From Solanum dulcamara (Eukaryota; Streptophyta; Magnoliopsida; Solanales; Solanaceae): DNA of 64,000 bases. The translations under genes were made by a program, and so were the position numbers. Positions 46,538-57,666 of this stretch are shown here, one piece after another; the first letter of the stretch is position 1; every line of letters begins with the position of its first letter. The stretch lies in contig NC_077242.1 in NCBI RefSeq assembly GCF_947179165.1, forward strand, positions 38,625,597 to 38,689,596. The letters run 5' to 3'. The notes under the pieces were generated by a model. The model was not told the DNA's origin and did no database searches. It saw only the letters and a list, made by a program, of their open reading frames with translations.

Positions 46538-49190
46538 TTAACTCAAGTGTAAGCGGTTCTTCAATAAATGGTTTAGCAGGGGAGTTGGTCTATTTTTTAG
46601 ATCAAGGTCTAGATTCTTAGGAGCATGGGAATGTAATCCCATACTGGTCAAAGAATTTACTGTCTCATCATACTCCTCTAATACATCTCCTTCGAAGTTC
46701 ATGATCATTGTCGCCAATGTTTCAACCATGAACCTCTCTTCAATAGAGGCCTCTATAGCCATCTCATCAGTTATATCTATCACAGACATCACAGTCATTT
46801 CATTAGGCTACTTTATTTATTTGCACATATTGAATTTTACCTCTTCATTATTCAACCTGAAAGTTAATTCACCGCTTTCCATGCCCACTAAATTTTTTCC
46901 TTGGCCAAAAATAGTCTTCCCAATATTATAGGGACCTCGAAATCGACCTTGTAGTCTAGGATCATAAAATTTACAGGAAAAATTAAATGGTCAACCCTTA
47001 CCAGTACATCACATAAGATCCCGACAAGCCTCTTTTCTGAATGATCAGCCATTAACAACCTCATTGAAATCAGTTTAGGGGCTCTTAACCCTAACTTTCT
47101 ATAAATTGCTAATGGCATGAGATTTATGCTAGCTCCCAAATTACACAGATCCCTTGCAAAATTAAATGCACCAATCGTGCATGGAATAATGAATGCACTT
47201 GGATCCTCTTTCTTCTCAACCAATGATCACGTAGAAATAGTACTATAATGGTGTAGCTTATCTGCCAGCTCAAAAGTGACTATTCATTTCTTTGTAACAA
47301 GATCCTTCATGAATTTTGCGTAACCTGGCATTTGACTTAATGCTTATACCAAAGAATGTTTATAGACAACTCCTTCAACATTGAGATGAATTTCAGAAAC
47401 TTTCCATCCTCATCCTTTTTCTTTAACTTCTTAGGGAAAGAGGGAGGTAGTTTCGGAATTTGTGGCAATGGATTCACCACCTCTGTCTTAGTTTTCTCCT
47501 TACCTTTCTTCTTTTTAGTCAACTTTTTCTCTACTACCTGATCTTCTACCTCGTCATCATCATTAGCAAGAACAACATTGTTTCCAAGATTTTTTGCATG
47601 CTCATCAGATTCAGATTCAATATTTTCTTCCTGCTCAATACTTGTAGGTGTTGGCCCCATGAGTGTCATTCCACTCTTTCTCTTCATCTCCATTAACTTC
47701 CCATCTTTTCTTAGGTTCTAAACTATGTCACTTGGCAGGGTACCATTCTTTCTTTCGTTAAATGCGGCTGATAGTTGCCCCATTTGCTATTCTAGCTGCT
47801 CAATAAATGTGGAGTATGAATCAACTAGCTGGCTCATATTAGACAAATCACTTTTTATTTCACTCACTCCTAAGCCGGTAGATTCTACCTTTTGTAATAC
47901 CTTAGATAGTATATCTTCAAACCTAGCATAACCTACTTCACTTGCTGCTCTTTCTTTATTACTTGGGGTACATACACACCACATCAATCATTTTTAGCAT
48001 TGTCCTTATATTTCTAGCTCCCTTGATCAGATTTTCCTACTCTATCATAGTACCCATCGTTTTGAAGGTTCCGACCTTGGTTTTCAGTGTTGTATGTCCG
48101 GAAACCCCCCTAATTGTTCAGAACCTTCACCTCTTCATCGTAATCAAAATCTTGATCATCATAGCAGCTTGTAGTCTCAACTACATCAACTTTTTCAGCC
48201 CCACCAGATAGTAGAAGTTTAGTGAGAAAATCCATCTAGGTCTTTATATGGTCCATATCCTAGTCTTGCTCCTCTTCTCTCTTTCGCTGTGATGTCAATA
48301 TCTCGAAAGTATACCCTATACCACATATTTCAAAGTCTCTTGTATGCAAAGCCCTGCTGGTTTTTGAAACTGGATCTAAAATAGCAGTTGGTTCAGCGAA
48401 AGTCTTCGACATAAATTATCCACTACAAGCCTGGTCAACAACTAGCCTGGTGACGAAGTTGCAAGATCGGTAGAATAGCTCCATCAAGTGCTTATCTCTG
48501 AGGTTGTGATTTGGACCCTATTTTAGCTTCTGACTAATCCTTAACCATGATTCATGTAGAGCTTTATTAGGTAGTTGCTTGTGTACATTAATTTCATCCT
48601 TAATCTACAGTCTCCTTAAAGGTGGGAATAATGGCTCCAAAATTGCTTCCTTCAGTTCTTTATAGTTGGTAGTTGAATCATGCAGGAGCTCATTCAGCCA
48701 CTTGATTGCCTCCCCATATATAGACAATGGAAATAATCTCAGGTAAGCTGTTGTTCAGTTGAATCATCTCCAATTGAACCTCTGAATAATCCTTTTAAAT
48801 TCAACAGCTGGAGCATGGTGCTAGTGATAATGAACTTCTTCCATGAGAGTAATGGAGGAAGAACTATTACCCTAGTGGCTAATTTCCCATCCATATTTGA
48901 ATCATCATCTTCCACTACAAAGTTAATAAGTGGTTGACCTCTACCTCTAGGCATTGGTTTTTGATGTTGAGATAGTAAATAATCCTCCTCCTCCTTATGT
49001 TCATATCCCAAGTTGTTATTATCACCATTGTTCATATTGTCCCTGGCGTGAGCTTTAGCAAGCTCTTTCTATCTCTGAGCTTTGCATTCTAGTACATTCA
49101 TCTTGTGTATTAACCTCTTGATTTCTAGATCGTAAGGAATAAACAATTCACCCTTAGGTTAGGTACTTGGCATGAACACACTTGTATCCT
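46538..49190 (-). pseudogene. Element D gag-protease
   Basis: In element sense gag starts near 49175 (fragments 48739-49035, 47787-47987 and 47337-47693, the last rich in Lys/Glu). It is followed by the protease at 46888-47223 and a linker at 46538-46798. The protease reads DLCNLGASINLMPLAIYRKL. Asn replaces the aspartate expected before LGAS, so the protease is dead. The linker with LHSHAPKNLDLDLKN precedes the RT and is also found in H (5418-5648). Homology to G is close over 47030-48990. There are several frameshifts and a stop soon after the gag start. Confidence 0.8.
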
Positions 49191-49281
49191 TCAAAAGAAC
49201 AAACACAACAAACAAGGAGTAAAATCAAAAAATAAGACTAATACTTAAATAACACACACTTTAATAAATAGACAACCATAT

Positions 49282-49299
49282 TCCCCGGGAACGGCGTCA
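49282..49299 (-). other. Primer binding site of element D (Asp-type)
   Basis: The minus strand reads TGACGCCGTTCCCGGGGA, two substitutions away from TGGCGCCGTTGCCGGGGA, the tRNA-Asp-type site of Athila/Tat elements. It fixes the inner edge of the D 5' LTR at about 49305. Confidence 0.8.
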
Positions 49300-49304
49300 A
49301 AATT

Positions 49305-49408
49305 TGATACGCCCAAATTACACCTTGACAAAGAGATATAAAGTGGTCATTGTCAAATATTGAACCAAACTAGTTGGGGTTGAATCCCAAAGGGAATAAG
49401 GCGACAAC
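49305..49408 (-). repeat. Stub of the 5' LTR of element D
   Basis: It begins TGATACGCCC on the plus strand and contains GGGGTTGAATCCCAAAGGG, aligned to the conserved block in the H LTR (8090-8110). After about 105 bp it passes directly into LTR sequence of element C, so most of this LTR has been lost. Confidence 0.6.
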
Positions 49409-50991
49409 TAATGCAATATGATACTTTACTTAAGAATCTCTAAGGTCGAGTCCCCATCTACATGCTACATTTGGTACATAGTTTAATCCCACGGAATAGT
49501 ATATAAATATCATAATAACATAAGCATACATGTAGCTTAGACATCAAATCATTATTTAGTCGAATAGGTCTTTAAAACTTGATGATTCAAATGTGAGAAT
49601 TGTCCTTACAACATAGAATCCTTTCTAAATGAGACTTTACGTAAGAACCCCTTAGGTCGCCTCCCTATCTACATGCTATATTCGGTACTAAGTCGAATTC
49701 CACAGAATAGTATATAAATATCATAATAAGATAAGCAAAGATATAGCTTAGGCATCAAATCATCATTCGGTAGAATATCTACTTCAAGCTTGATGATTCA
49801 AATGTGAGAGTTGTCCTTATCAAATAAAATACTTTCTTTAGCCCAAAAGCCCCTTTTCATCATTATTTAATCATTCTTTGAAAACTTTCACATTCATAGC
49901 AAATAAGGCTTGTAAACCGTGGGTTAAAACCCCTTTCAATCAACTCAAACATTTTTAGAAAATCATGGTAAAACATGGTAGGTTTAGACAATTCAACATC
50001 AAATCATTAAAATCAATGATAGCATGCATGACAGTAATGGAATGTACCAATTAAAAAATACTTGAAACAACCCACCAATTAACTTTAAAACCCTTTCATT
50101 CTTTCAAATAAGAACCTTTGATAAATCAACAATTCTATGCAATTAAGAGCAAATATAAGATAAGATAGGTAAATAAACTTCAAATACTGAATAATCTATG
50201 CATTTGGAACCACAGTATGAAAATCCATAAAATTCACACATGACATTAAGCTACTAAGTTAGAAAATACTTAGCCTCCATTGGAGTAATAACCCTGAATA
50301 AAGACACACATAACTTGATAATTTTGACCTTGACATTGGAGGAGGATACTTGATCTTTCTTGATGAAATCCTAGAAATTTTCTTGGGAATGGAGGAGACC
50401 TTGAGAGAACTCTTGAGAGGAAAGGGTTTTGTGTAGGGGATTTAATGAGAGAAATGAAGGGCTTGGGTTATCTTTTGGTCCATTGATAGGGTAGATTTTT
50501 CTCCCAAAACAACCACACTTCACTGATAAAATTTAGGAAAGGTCTAAAATGCCCTTTTGAAAATTGAGCAGAAAAGACCCTATGATTTGTCCTTACAACT
50601 CGTAGAGGGGACTCATCCAGTAGGATTTGAGAAAGACCCTGAGAACTGACCCTCAGGACTTTCCCTACAACTTGTCCCTACAAGTCATAGACTCTTCTAC
50701 TATTTGTATAAGGGACTCATCCTGCAGGGTCTGAGAAACCCTAAGGACTGAGTCTCTAAACTTCTTCGAGACTCGTGTATACGACTCATCCAAAAGCTTA
50801 TGACTTGTAACCTTAGATAGTAGACTCCCCTCCTCCTTTAGTCATCTTCTAACCTCAATATCACTACTACAAGTTTTTCCTATGACTCGTAGGAATAACT
50901 ACAACTCGTAGGTTGAGTGGTAAAGGCTAATGCAGTCTATTTTCTTAGAATCCTTCCTTTGTTTTGACTTTTCGACATATAAGGTATTATA
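49409..50991 (-). repeat. 3' LTR of element C, truncated and with internal duplication
   Basis: It aligns with the C 5' LTR from about 58464 onward. The first 800 bp or so of the LTR (plus-strand sense) are missing at the junction with D. It ends GTATTATA at 50991, matching GTATTACA of the other LTR. It contains the 211-bp tandem duplication described separately. It carries ACTCGTAG / GACTCAT dyads at 50580-50940. Confidence 0.75.
49423..49844. repeat. 211-bp tandem duplication in the 3' LTR of C
   Basis: Unit 1 (49423-49633) and unit 2 (49634-49844) both start ACTTTAC and both contain the CATGCTA, TATATAAATATCATAATAA and TTGATGATTCAAATGTGAGA blocks in the same order. The intact C LTR (58480-58690) and both A LTRs have this segment once. 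The duplication happened in this LTR after insertion. The units now differ at many sites, so it is old. Confidence 0.8.
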
Positions 50992-51005
50992 ATATTTCCC
51001 CTTGG
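50992..51005 (-). other. Polypurine tract of element C
   Basis: The minus strand reads TTCCCAAGGGGAAATATT around this site, next to the 3' LTR edge. It aligns with the A tract. Confidence 0.65.
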
Positions 51006-51033
51006 GAACATTCATCCTTAAATGAGATACAAC

Positions 51034-51042
51034 TTAGCATAT
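51034..51042. repeat. Target-site duplication TTAGCATAT, left copy
   Basis: Nine bases identical to 52696-52704. The length is typical of LINE-type retroposition, not of LTR elements. Confidence 0.8.
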
Positions 51043-52695
51043 TTTTATTTTTTTATGGGAACAGACCCTACATGAGGCTCCCACCTCTCGTGCACAGTCA
51101 GGGGTTGAGCATCACCCCCAAGCCTTAATATAAATAAACAAAGTAAAAAAATACCAGGAGGGGACATAAACCTTACCTCCGATCCTATAGTGGTTCATAA
51201 GTCGGCTAACCTATTAAGGTCGGCTAACTCATCCCCGATACAAAAAAAAAGACTAACTATAACTAAAAAGTAGTAAACCTATGAGAGGACTCCTCCCGGT
51301 ACAAATCGACTAAGAAAGCATAAATGAGGGAGACTCTCCCCTTCCATGAGAAAACAGGAAAGTAACCTACACTAGTCCTATTCAACTATGCTACGTACCA
51401 GACATAGCTACATTGAAGAAGAAGAAGTATATGAAACTTCTTTCTCGCATGGGATGGGAAAATTCTTTTCATCTTTGCCCTTTTTAGTCTTGTCATACCA
51501 AGTAAGTCCCAATGGAGGGTTGCATCCACTTCAGGATTGAGCATATATCAGCTCAGGAGGATGAAAGGAGAGGAAGTATAGTGAATTGTAGCAACCAGCA
51601 GCCTTGGAGTTGTTGTTTAGAAAAGCCTTGAAACAAATTTATTGCATGCTGCATCTTGAAGGTGCGACAGCTTTGAATATGGCAACTGCTATGGAGGTGA
51701 ACTGGTGCTGCCTTGCATATGGGAGGGATCCAGTGATGTTGTGGTTGTTCAGTCCAGCCATTAGAGGAACTTCTTATGTGCCTATATTCAAACAAATAAA
51801 CCAACATAGGTCTCCACAGAGTTTGTCTGAAATAAGGTTGCTGCAGGTAGTGAGGAATGTGGGATGGTGCTGATGAGGTCCTATCCTGCCATGCTTTAGT
51901 TCCCCTTTGTTTGCATTTATGGACAGGCTGTTTTTGGTTGCATGCTATACTTAGGGTAAGATCCCTCTTTGTGGTCAGAGTTGTCTTCTTGGGACACCTG
52001 CACAGACACACAAAACCAGAACAACATACAAAACAAACCTGCCAGCTACTGTACCAAGTACTATTGGCTTGTAATTGCTCAGTGTGTGCTGCATCTTGGT
52101 GAAGCAGAGGTTGGCTGATGTTGGTTGCTGGTGGGTTGGGAATCAATGCATTCTTGAAGTTGGAGTTCCAGCTGGGGTGCAGCATTGCTGCTGCAGGAAC
52201 TGCTGCAGATGTTGAGCAAAATCATAAGGAGCCTCCAGTTCTGCAACTGCATAGGCAAACAACACCAGAAAAATACACTAACAAGCAGGTTGATGTGATG
52301 AAGGGGTCCAAGTAAGCCAAGCAATTATCTCCCTTAGTAGGAGGATCTGTGAACCTATGCAGACAAACAAAACCAGCAAAACACACAACCAAACAAATTT
52401 GAAAGCTACTGTAACTAGTACTATTAACTTGTAGTTGTTCCTTGTGTGCTGCAGGATGGTGGAGATGTTGATGTATGCAGCTCCTTGTTGCTTCCAAAGA
52501 AGAATTGATCAGCTCCTTTGAGTAAGTATGTGCCTGCACATAACAATTAAAAGAGCAAAGAGCTGCAGGGGTTTTGTGGTGCATGCTTGTTGCTGCAGGT
52601 ATTTCAGAAGAGAACTTGTCCTGGGTGGAGGGCTGATGTATTGGTGAAGTCCTAGCATGGCAGGATGATGTCTCCATATTATTGCCTTTTACAAA
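51043..52695 (-). mobile_element. Retroposon-like insertion of unknown family in element C
   Basis: A 1653-bp block interrupts the C sequence just outside its pol end and is flanked by a 9-bp duplication. On the minus strand its 3' end is A-rich (TAAAAAAATAAAAA next to the target site), preceded by a non-coding tail with GCTTGGGGGTGATGC and GAGAGGTGGGAGCC. This points to target-primed retroposition by a LINE, so it is a non-autonomous non-LTR element or a processed transcript. Frames at 51553-52185 (210 codons) and 52222-52677 (151 codons) on the minus strand show no RT, endonuclease or other domain I recognise, and both contain the repeated modules. I cannot name a family. Confidence 0.7.
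52007..52465. repeat. Repeated modules inside the retroposon-like insertion
   Basis: A block of about 100 bp at 52007-52105 recurs at 52367-52465 (offset 360 bp), sharing AGCTACTGTA, AGTACTATT and TTGTGTGCTGCA-like words. A shorter third version is at about 52250-52285. On the minus strand each is next to a TTGTTTGTCTGCATAGG-like string resembling a plant 3' splice site. The copies are imperfect. Confidence 0.7.
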
Positions 52696-52704
52696 TTAGC
52701 ATAT
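52696..52704. repeat. Target-site duplication TTAGCATAT, right copy
   Basis: Matches 51034-51042. Confidence 0.8.
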
Positions 52705-52904
52705 AAAGGACACGGAATGGGGACTAGAAATCCAACATAAATGCAATGACACACAAACGTGCATAAACCATGAGACTTTCATACTTAACATAAAACATGA
52801 CTTTAAATTAACTTTCTGAACATGCATGCATATGACGACTTAGGAAAAACTAAAATGTAGGACTCTTGAACAATTTGAGTATGAATAACTTAGTACCTTA
52901 TGCT

Positions 52905-55900
52905 TGAGTAGAATGAAAGAGGAGGGTATCACTTCGTTATATCCGCTTCTGCTTTCTATGTAGCGCTATAGACTCTTGATTCCTCCAAAGAACCATGACG
53001 GATGCAACTTCCTTTTTCCTTAATCTCTTGACTTGCCAGTCCAAAATATCAATGAGAGCTCTTCATAGGTCAAGTTTTCTTCAATATTCACTACCACCAA
53101 AGGCACAACGAAACTTGGATCTCTTACATATTTCCTCAACATAGACACATTGACTACTGGATGAACCATAGTCATTTCTGAAGGAAACTCCAACTCATAA
53201 AAAACCTTGCAACGCATCTCAAGATTCTATAAGTCCCTACATAACTAGGGCTCAACTTTCCTTTTTTGCCAAACCGAACTACACCTCTCATGTGTGAAAC
53301 CTTCAAGTATACCCAATCATCCACATTAAACTCAAGATCCCTTCTCCTTGTATCAGAATGGGATTTTTGGAGATGTTGAGCCATATTCAAACTTTCCCTA
53401 ATGACTCTCACCTTTTTAAAAGCATCAAATACCAAATCATGACACAACAAGGTTATCTCACCAACTTTGAACCAACCAATCGGATACCTACATCGTCTCC
53501 CATACAAAACCTCAAATGGTTCTATCTCAATACTAGAGTGGTAGCTATTATTGTAGGCAAACCATATAACGGTAGATGGTCATCCCAACTTCCTTTGAAC
53601 TCTAACATACAAGCCATATCATCTAGTATTTGAATTTCTGCTCGGCTTGCCCATCGGTTTAAGGATGTAATGCAGTACTTAGCTTCACCTTAGTACCATG
53701 TCCCCTTTGAAATGATTTCCAAAAATGAGAAGTGAATTGGGTACCACGATCTGAAATAATTGACAAAGGCATACCATCCAACCTTACCAACTCCCGAATA
53801 TACAACTTAGCGTAATCCTCAGCTATATAATGTCTTGACTAGTAAGAAGTGAGTCGACTTCATGATTCTATCAACAATCACCCAAATTGAGTCACGGTGT
53901 TTTCGGGTATAAGGCAAACCCACAACAAATTTCAGGTTCATATCTTCGCACTTCTAAGAGAGGATTTCCATGTCTTGTGCTAGGCCACCCATACTTTGTT
54001 GTTCAGCCGTAAATTGTTGGCAATTTGGGCATTGAACGACGAACCTTGATATGTCCCTTTTCATGTCACCCTATCAATAAATCTTATTTAAGTCTTGGTA
54101 TATTTTAATCGAACTAGGTTGAATAGAATATGAATAATTATGAGCCTCTTTCAAGAACAAACCCCTTAGGTCATCAATACCCGGAACACATAACCTACCT
54201 TGGTAGTGAAATAGCCTATCTCCCCCTTATCAAGAGACTTCTATATTCTTTTATTTCACCAATCTCTTTAGCTCCACCAATGTCGAGTCAAGGTCTTATT
54301 TTGACTAATCATCCAATATCGAAGATGATTAGGACCCATTTTGTATAAATACACCACCATCAATGGAACCACTCAACTTCACCTATAATATAACCAACCG
54401 ATGAACATACTTTACCAACTCCTTTTTTCCTTCATCAACATGAGCCACATTATCCATAGACACATTACTAAGTGCATTGGCAACCACATTGGCTTTACCC
54501 GGATGATAATGCACACTCATGACATAGTCCTTGAGGAGTTCAATCCACCACTTTTGCCTCAGATTAAGATCCTTTTGAGTTAACCATATTTGATAATTTT
54601 GTGATCAGTTAACTCATTCACATGTACCCTATAGAGGTAATGCCGCCAAATATTTAGAGCTAACACAATGGCTGCTAACTCAAGAGCATGTGTAGGATAG
54701 TTATGCTTGTGCACCTTTAATTTCCTAGAAACATAAACTATGATTTTGTTGTTCTAAATTAAGACACAACCCAAACGAACCCTTGAAGCATCACAATACA
54801 CCAATAACCCTTTTAATCCTTTTGGTAGAGTAAAAATAGTAGCGGAGATAAGTCGATCTATAAAAGTTAGGAAACTCTTCTCACACTCATCCGTCCATAG
54901 GAACTTTGCCTTCTTTTGAGTCAGTTTCTTTATAAGAGATGAGATGGAAAAGAACCCCTCAATAAACTTTCTATAATACCTGGCTAGACCCAAAAGTCTC
55001 CTAATGTCCGAAGAACACACTAGTCTATCCCAATTCCTCAATACCTATGTTTTCTTAGGATCAACGTTAATCCCATCACCAGACATTAAGTTTAAAAAAT
55101 GCCATCTCTTTCAACCAAAATTCACATTTAGTAAATTTAGTAACAATTGCCTATCCCTTAAGGTTTAGAGCACAACTCTCAAATAATAATTATGTTCTTC
55201 CAGATCCCAAGAGTAAATCAAAATATTATTAAAGAAGACCACCACAAAAGTATAAAGGTAGGGTTTGAACACCCTATTCATTAGATCATAAACATCGCCG
55301 GTGCATTTGTTAACCTAAATGACATTACCAAAAACTCAAAATGATCATACCTTATTCAAAATGCCATCTTCATAATGTCACACTCTCTTACTCTTAATTG
55401 GTGATAAATAGATCGGAGATCAATTTTTGAGAAATGACTTTCCCATTTGCAATTGATCAAACAAATCTTCTATCCTAGGGATTGGTATTTGTTCTTAACA
55501 TTCACCTTATTCAATTGATGGTAGTCTATACATATACGAAGTGACCCATCCTTCTTCCTCATAAACAACACAAGAGCACCCCATGGTGAAATGCTTGCCC
55601 TTATGAATCCTTTCCCCAACAAGTCCTTGAACTATTACTTCAACGCCTTTAATTCCATTGTGGCCATTTGGTAGGGAGGAATAGAGATAGGTTGTGTATC
55701 GGGGAGAAGATTGATACCAAAATCAACTTTCCTTTCAGGAGGGACACTAGGGAAGTCATCAGGAAAGACATAGGGAAACTTATTAACCAAGAAAACCAAC
55801 AAAAGAGAAGGACTTTCGGAGTCAACATCCCCAACCCTCACAATGTGGTAGATAAAAACCTTAGAAATCAACTTTTGATCTTTGAGACAAGAAATGACCC

Positions 55901-57450
55901 TTACCCTTTAATGCTGAATCATGACCCTTCTATTCAAGAATAGGCTCACCTAGGAATACAAACTTGACTCTATGAGTTCTACAATATATAGAAGCATAAG
56001 ATGCATGCAACCAATTCATCCCAAGAATAACATCAACATCTACTATGTAAATCTCAATGTTATCACAAGGAAAAACTTTGTGCAAGATGGACACGGGACA
56101 ACCCTTATAGACCTTTCTAGCAACAATCGACTCACCCATAGTGCTAGACATCAAATAGGGTTCTAATAATATTTCGGGTAACACATGAAACTTATATTCA
56201 AGGAATGGAGTAACAAACAAAAAAATTGTCACCCGGATCTAATAATTCATACACATAAAAAACAAAGACCATTAACATATAGGTAACAATATTAGATGCT
56301 TCCTCAACCTCTTATCTCCCATGCTAGGTATAAATTGGTTGGTGCATTGGTCACTCCTTTGAGCTTATTTACCATGATCAATTTGTCCTTGAGGCCTACC
56401 ACCGCCACCTATACAATCCCTAGCTTGGTGACTTGGCTTACCACAATTAAAGCATGCATTAGAGCCGGCTAAGCATTCTCCTTTGTGAGTCTTCCCATAT
56501 TTCTTGCAAGCTGATAAAGCTTGAGAACCTACATTCTCCCTTGAAACCATTGGATTAGCACCCTTGTCCTTTTTGAAGCTTGAATTAAGAGCATTAGTGG
56601 GACCTTTCCCCATGAATCGTCATCCACCTGGGCCGTTTCCACTACCACTATAACTGGACCTTTGGTGATTGAACCCTCCACCATCAACTATAGCCTTCTT
56701 GAACCCTCTTGATTTCTCTTTCAATTTCTCATCCTCAATTTGTTCTACCTATGTCATGAGTTGGGAGATGTCCATCTCTTTAACTAACCTGGCCTTCTTG
56801 CATTCTTTGGACACCAGACTAGAAATGCTTGAGATGAAATTGCTCATTCTTTCCCTTGGTTAGAAGACTATGAAAGAAGCATACTTAGAAAATATAGTGA
56901 ATTTGAGGGAATATTCACTTACATTCATGCCCCCTTGGTGAATATTGATAAACACTTGAATCTTTGCCTCCCTTAGCTCAAAAAGAAAAAAGCAATCTAG
57001 GAAAGCAACCTTGAACTCTTCCTATTCTATGAGCTCTATATCTTCACCCCTCTTAACAACCCACTGCTCATATAAAACCTTTTCTACACTTTTGATTTGA
57101 TAGGCCACTAGTTTAGCCTTTTCATTTGGAAGCACTCCCATAAAAGCCAAAATCTGATAAACTTCCTCAATAAACTCTATAGGATCTTCATCTACCTTTA
57201 AACGATCAAATTTGGGTGGATTCATCCTCTTAAAATCCTAAACCCTAGAAACTAGAGTAGGCACTTGAGGAAGATGAGAAGAAATGCCTTGATTAGTTTG
57301 GTTATCCATAGCTTGGGCCAACAAAGTGATGATATTTCAAAACTCTACATGTGTAACACCTTCTTTATGATATGGAGCCTCGGGAACCAAAGGATCTTAG
57401 TCCTCATCATCAACCCTTTCTTTAGGTGGAAGTATCCTTCTTAGAAGCAT
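52905..57450 (-). pseudogene. Element C gag-pol polyprotein relic
   Basis: In element sense: gag from the ATG at 57448-57450 (about 57022-57225 keeps FDRLKVDEDPIEFIEEVYQI), zinc knuckle at 56365-56613 (CFNCGKPSHQARDC kept), protease region 55930-56232, RT 55070-55871, RNase H 54754-55041 (LLVYCDASRVRLGCVL), integrase 53172-54000 and its C-terminal tail to 52905. At the RT active site near 55222-55236 the frame reads FFNNILIYS, so both catalytic aspartates have become Asn. Many stops and frameshifts occur. Alignment with A over its whole length shows they belong to one family. Confidence 0.85.
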
Positions 57451-57649
57451 GATCTAGAGGACATAAAATGATACGTTAGTTAAAGAAAGTCTTAGAATAA
57501 CTCTAGGTAATGACATGAATCATGAAAGAAGGGAAAACTTTCCTAAACACCATATATTCTCCTATTAATAATTGTGGTGAGCTACACAATCATGAATAAG
57601 ACCCTATTTGACATGGTATGTCAAACTCCGAGGATTATTTAAAACTTCA

Positions 57650-57664
57650 AGCTCGGAAACCAAG
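57650..57664 (-). other. Primer binding site of element C (degenerate Met-type)
   Basis: The minus strand reads CTTGGTTTCCGAGCT beside the 5' LTR edge, a decayed version of the site in A. Confidence 0.65.
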
Positions 57665-57666
57665 TC

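Larger units (their letters stand above)
17263..49408 (-). mobile_element. Element D: Athila-like element split by three later insertions
   Basis: After removing the solo LTR (20395-23621), B (25093-35139), A (35637-45247) and one copy of each 5-bp duplication, about 9.2 kb remains. It has the order LTR stub, Asp-type primer site, gag, protease, RT, RNase H, integrase, non-coding region, extra ORF. The RNase H frame joins across A, and the integrase frame across B. The outer ends are both lost: the 5' LTR is truncated at about 49408, and everything 3' of the extra ORF is cut at 17262. Confidence 0.8.

Noticed and set aside
51553..52185. 210-codon open frame as a protein-coding gene
   Set aside because: No domain, composition driven by repeated CTGCA-rich modules, and it lies wholly within a retroposon-like insertion.
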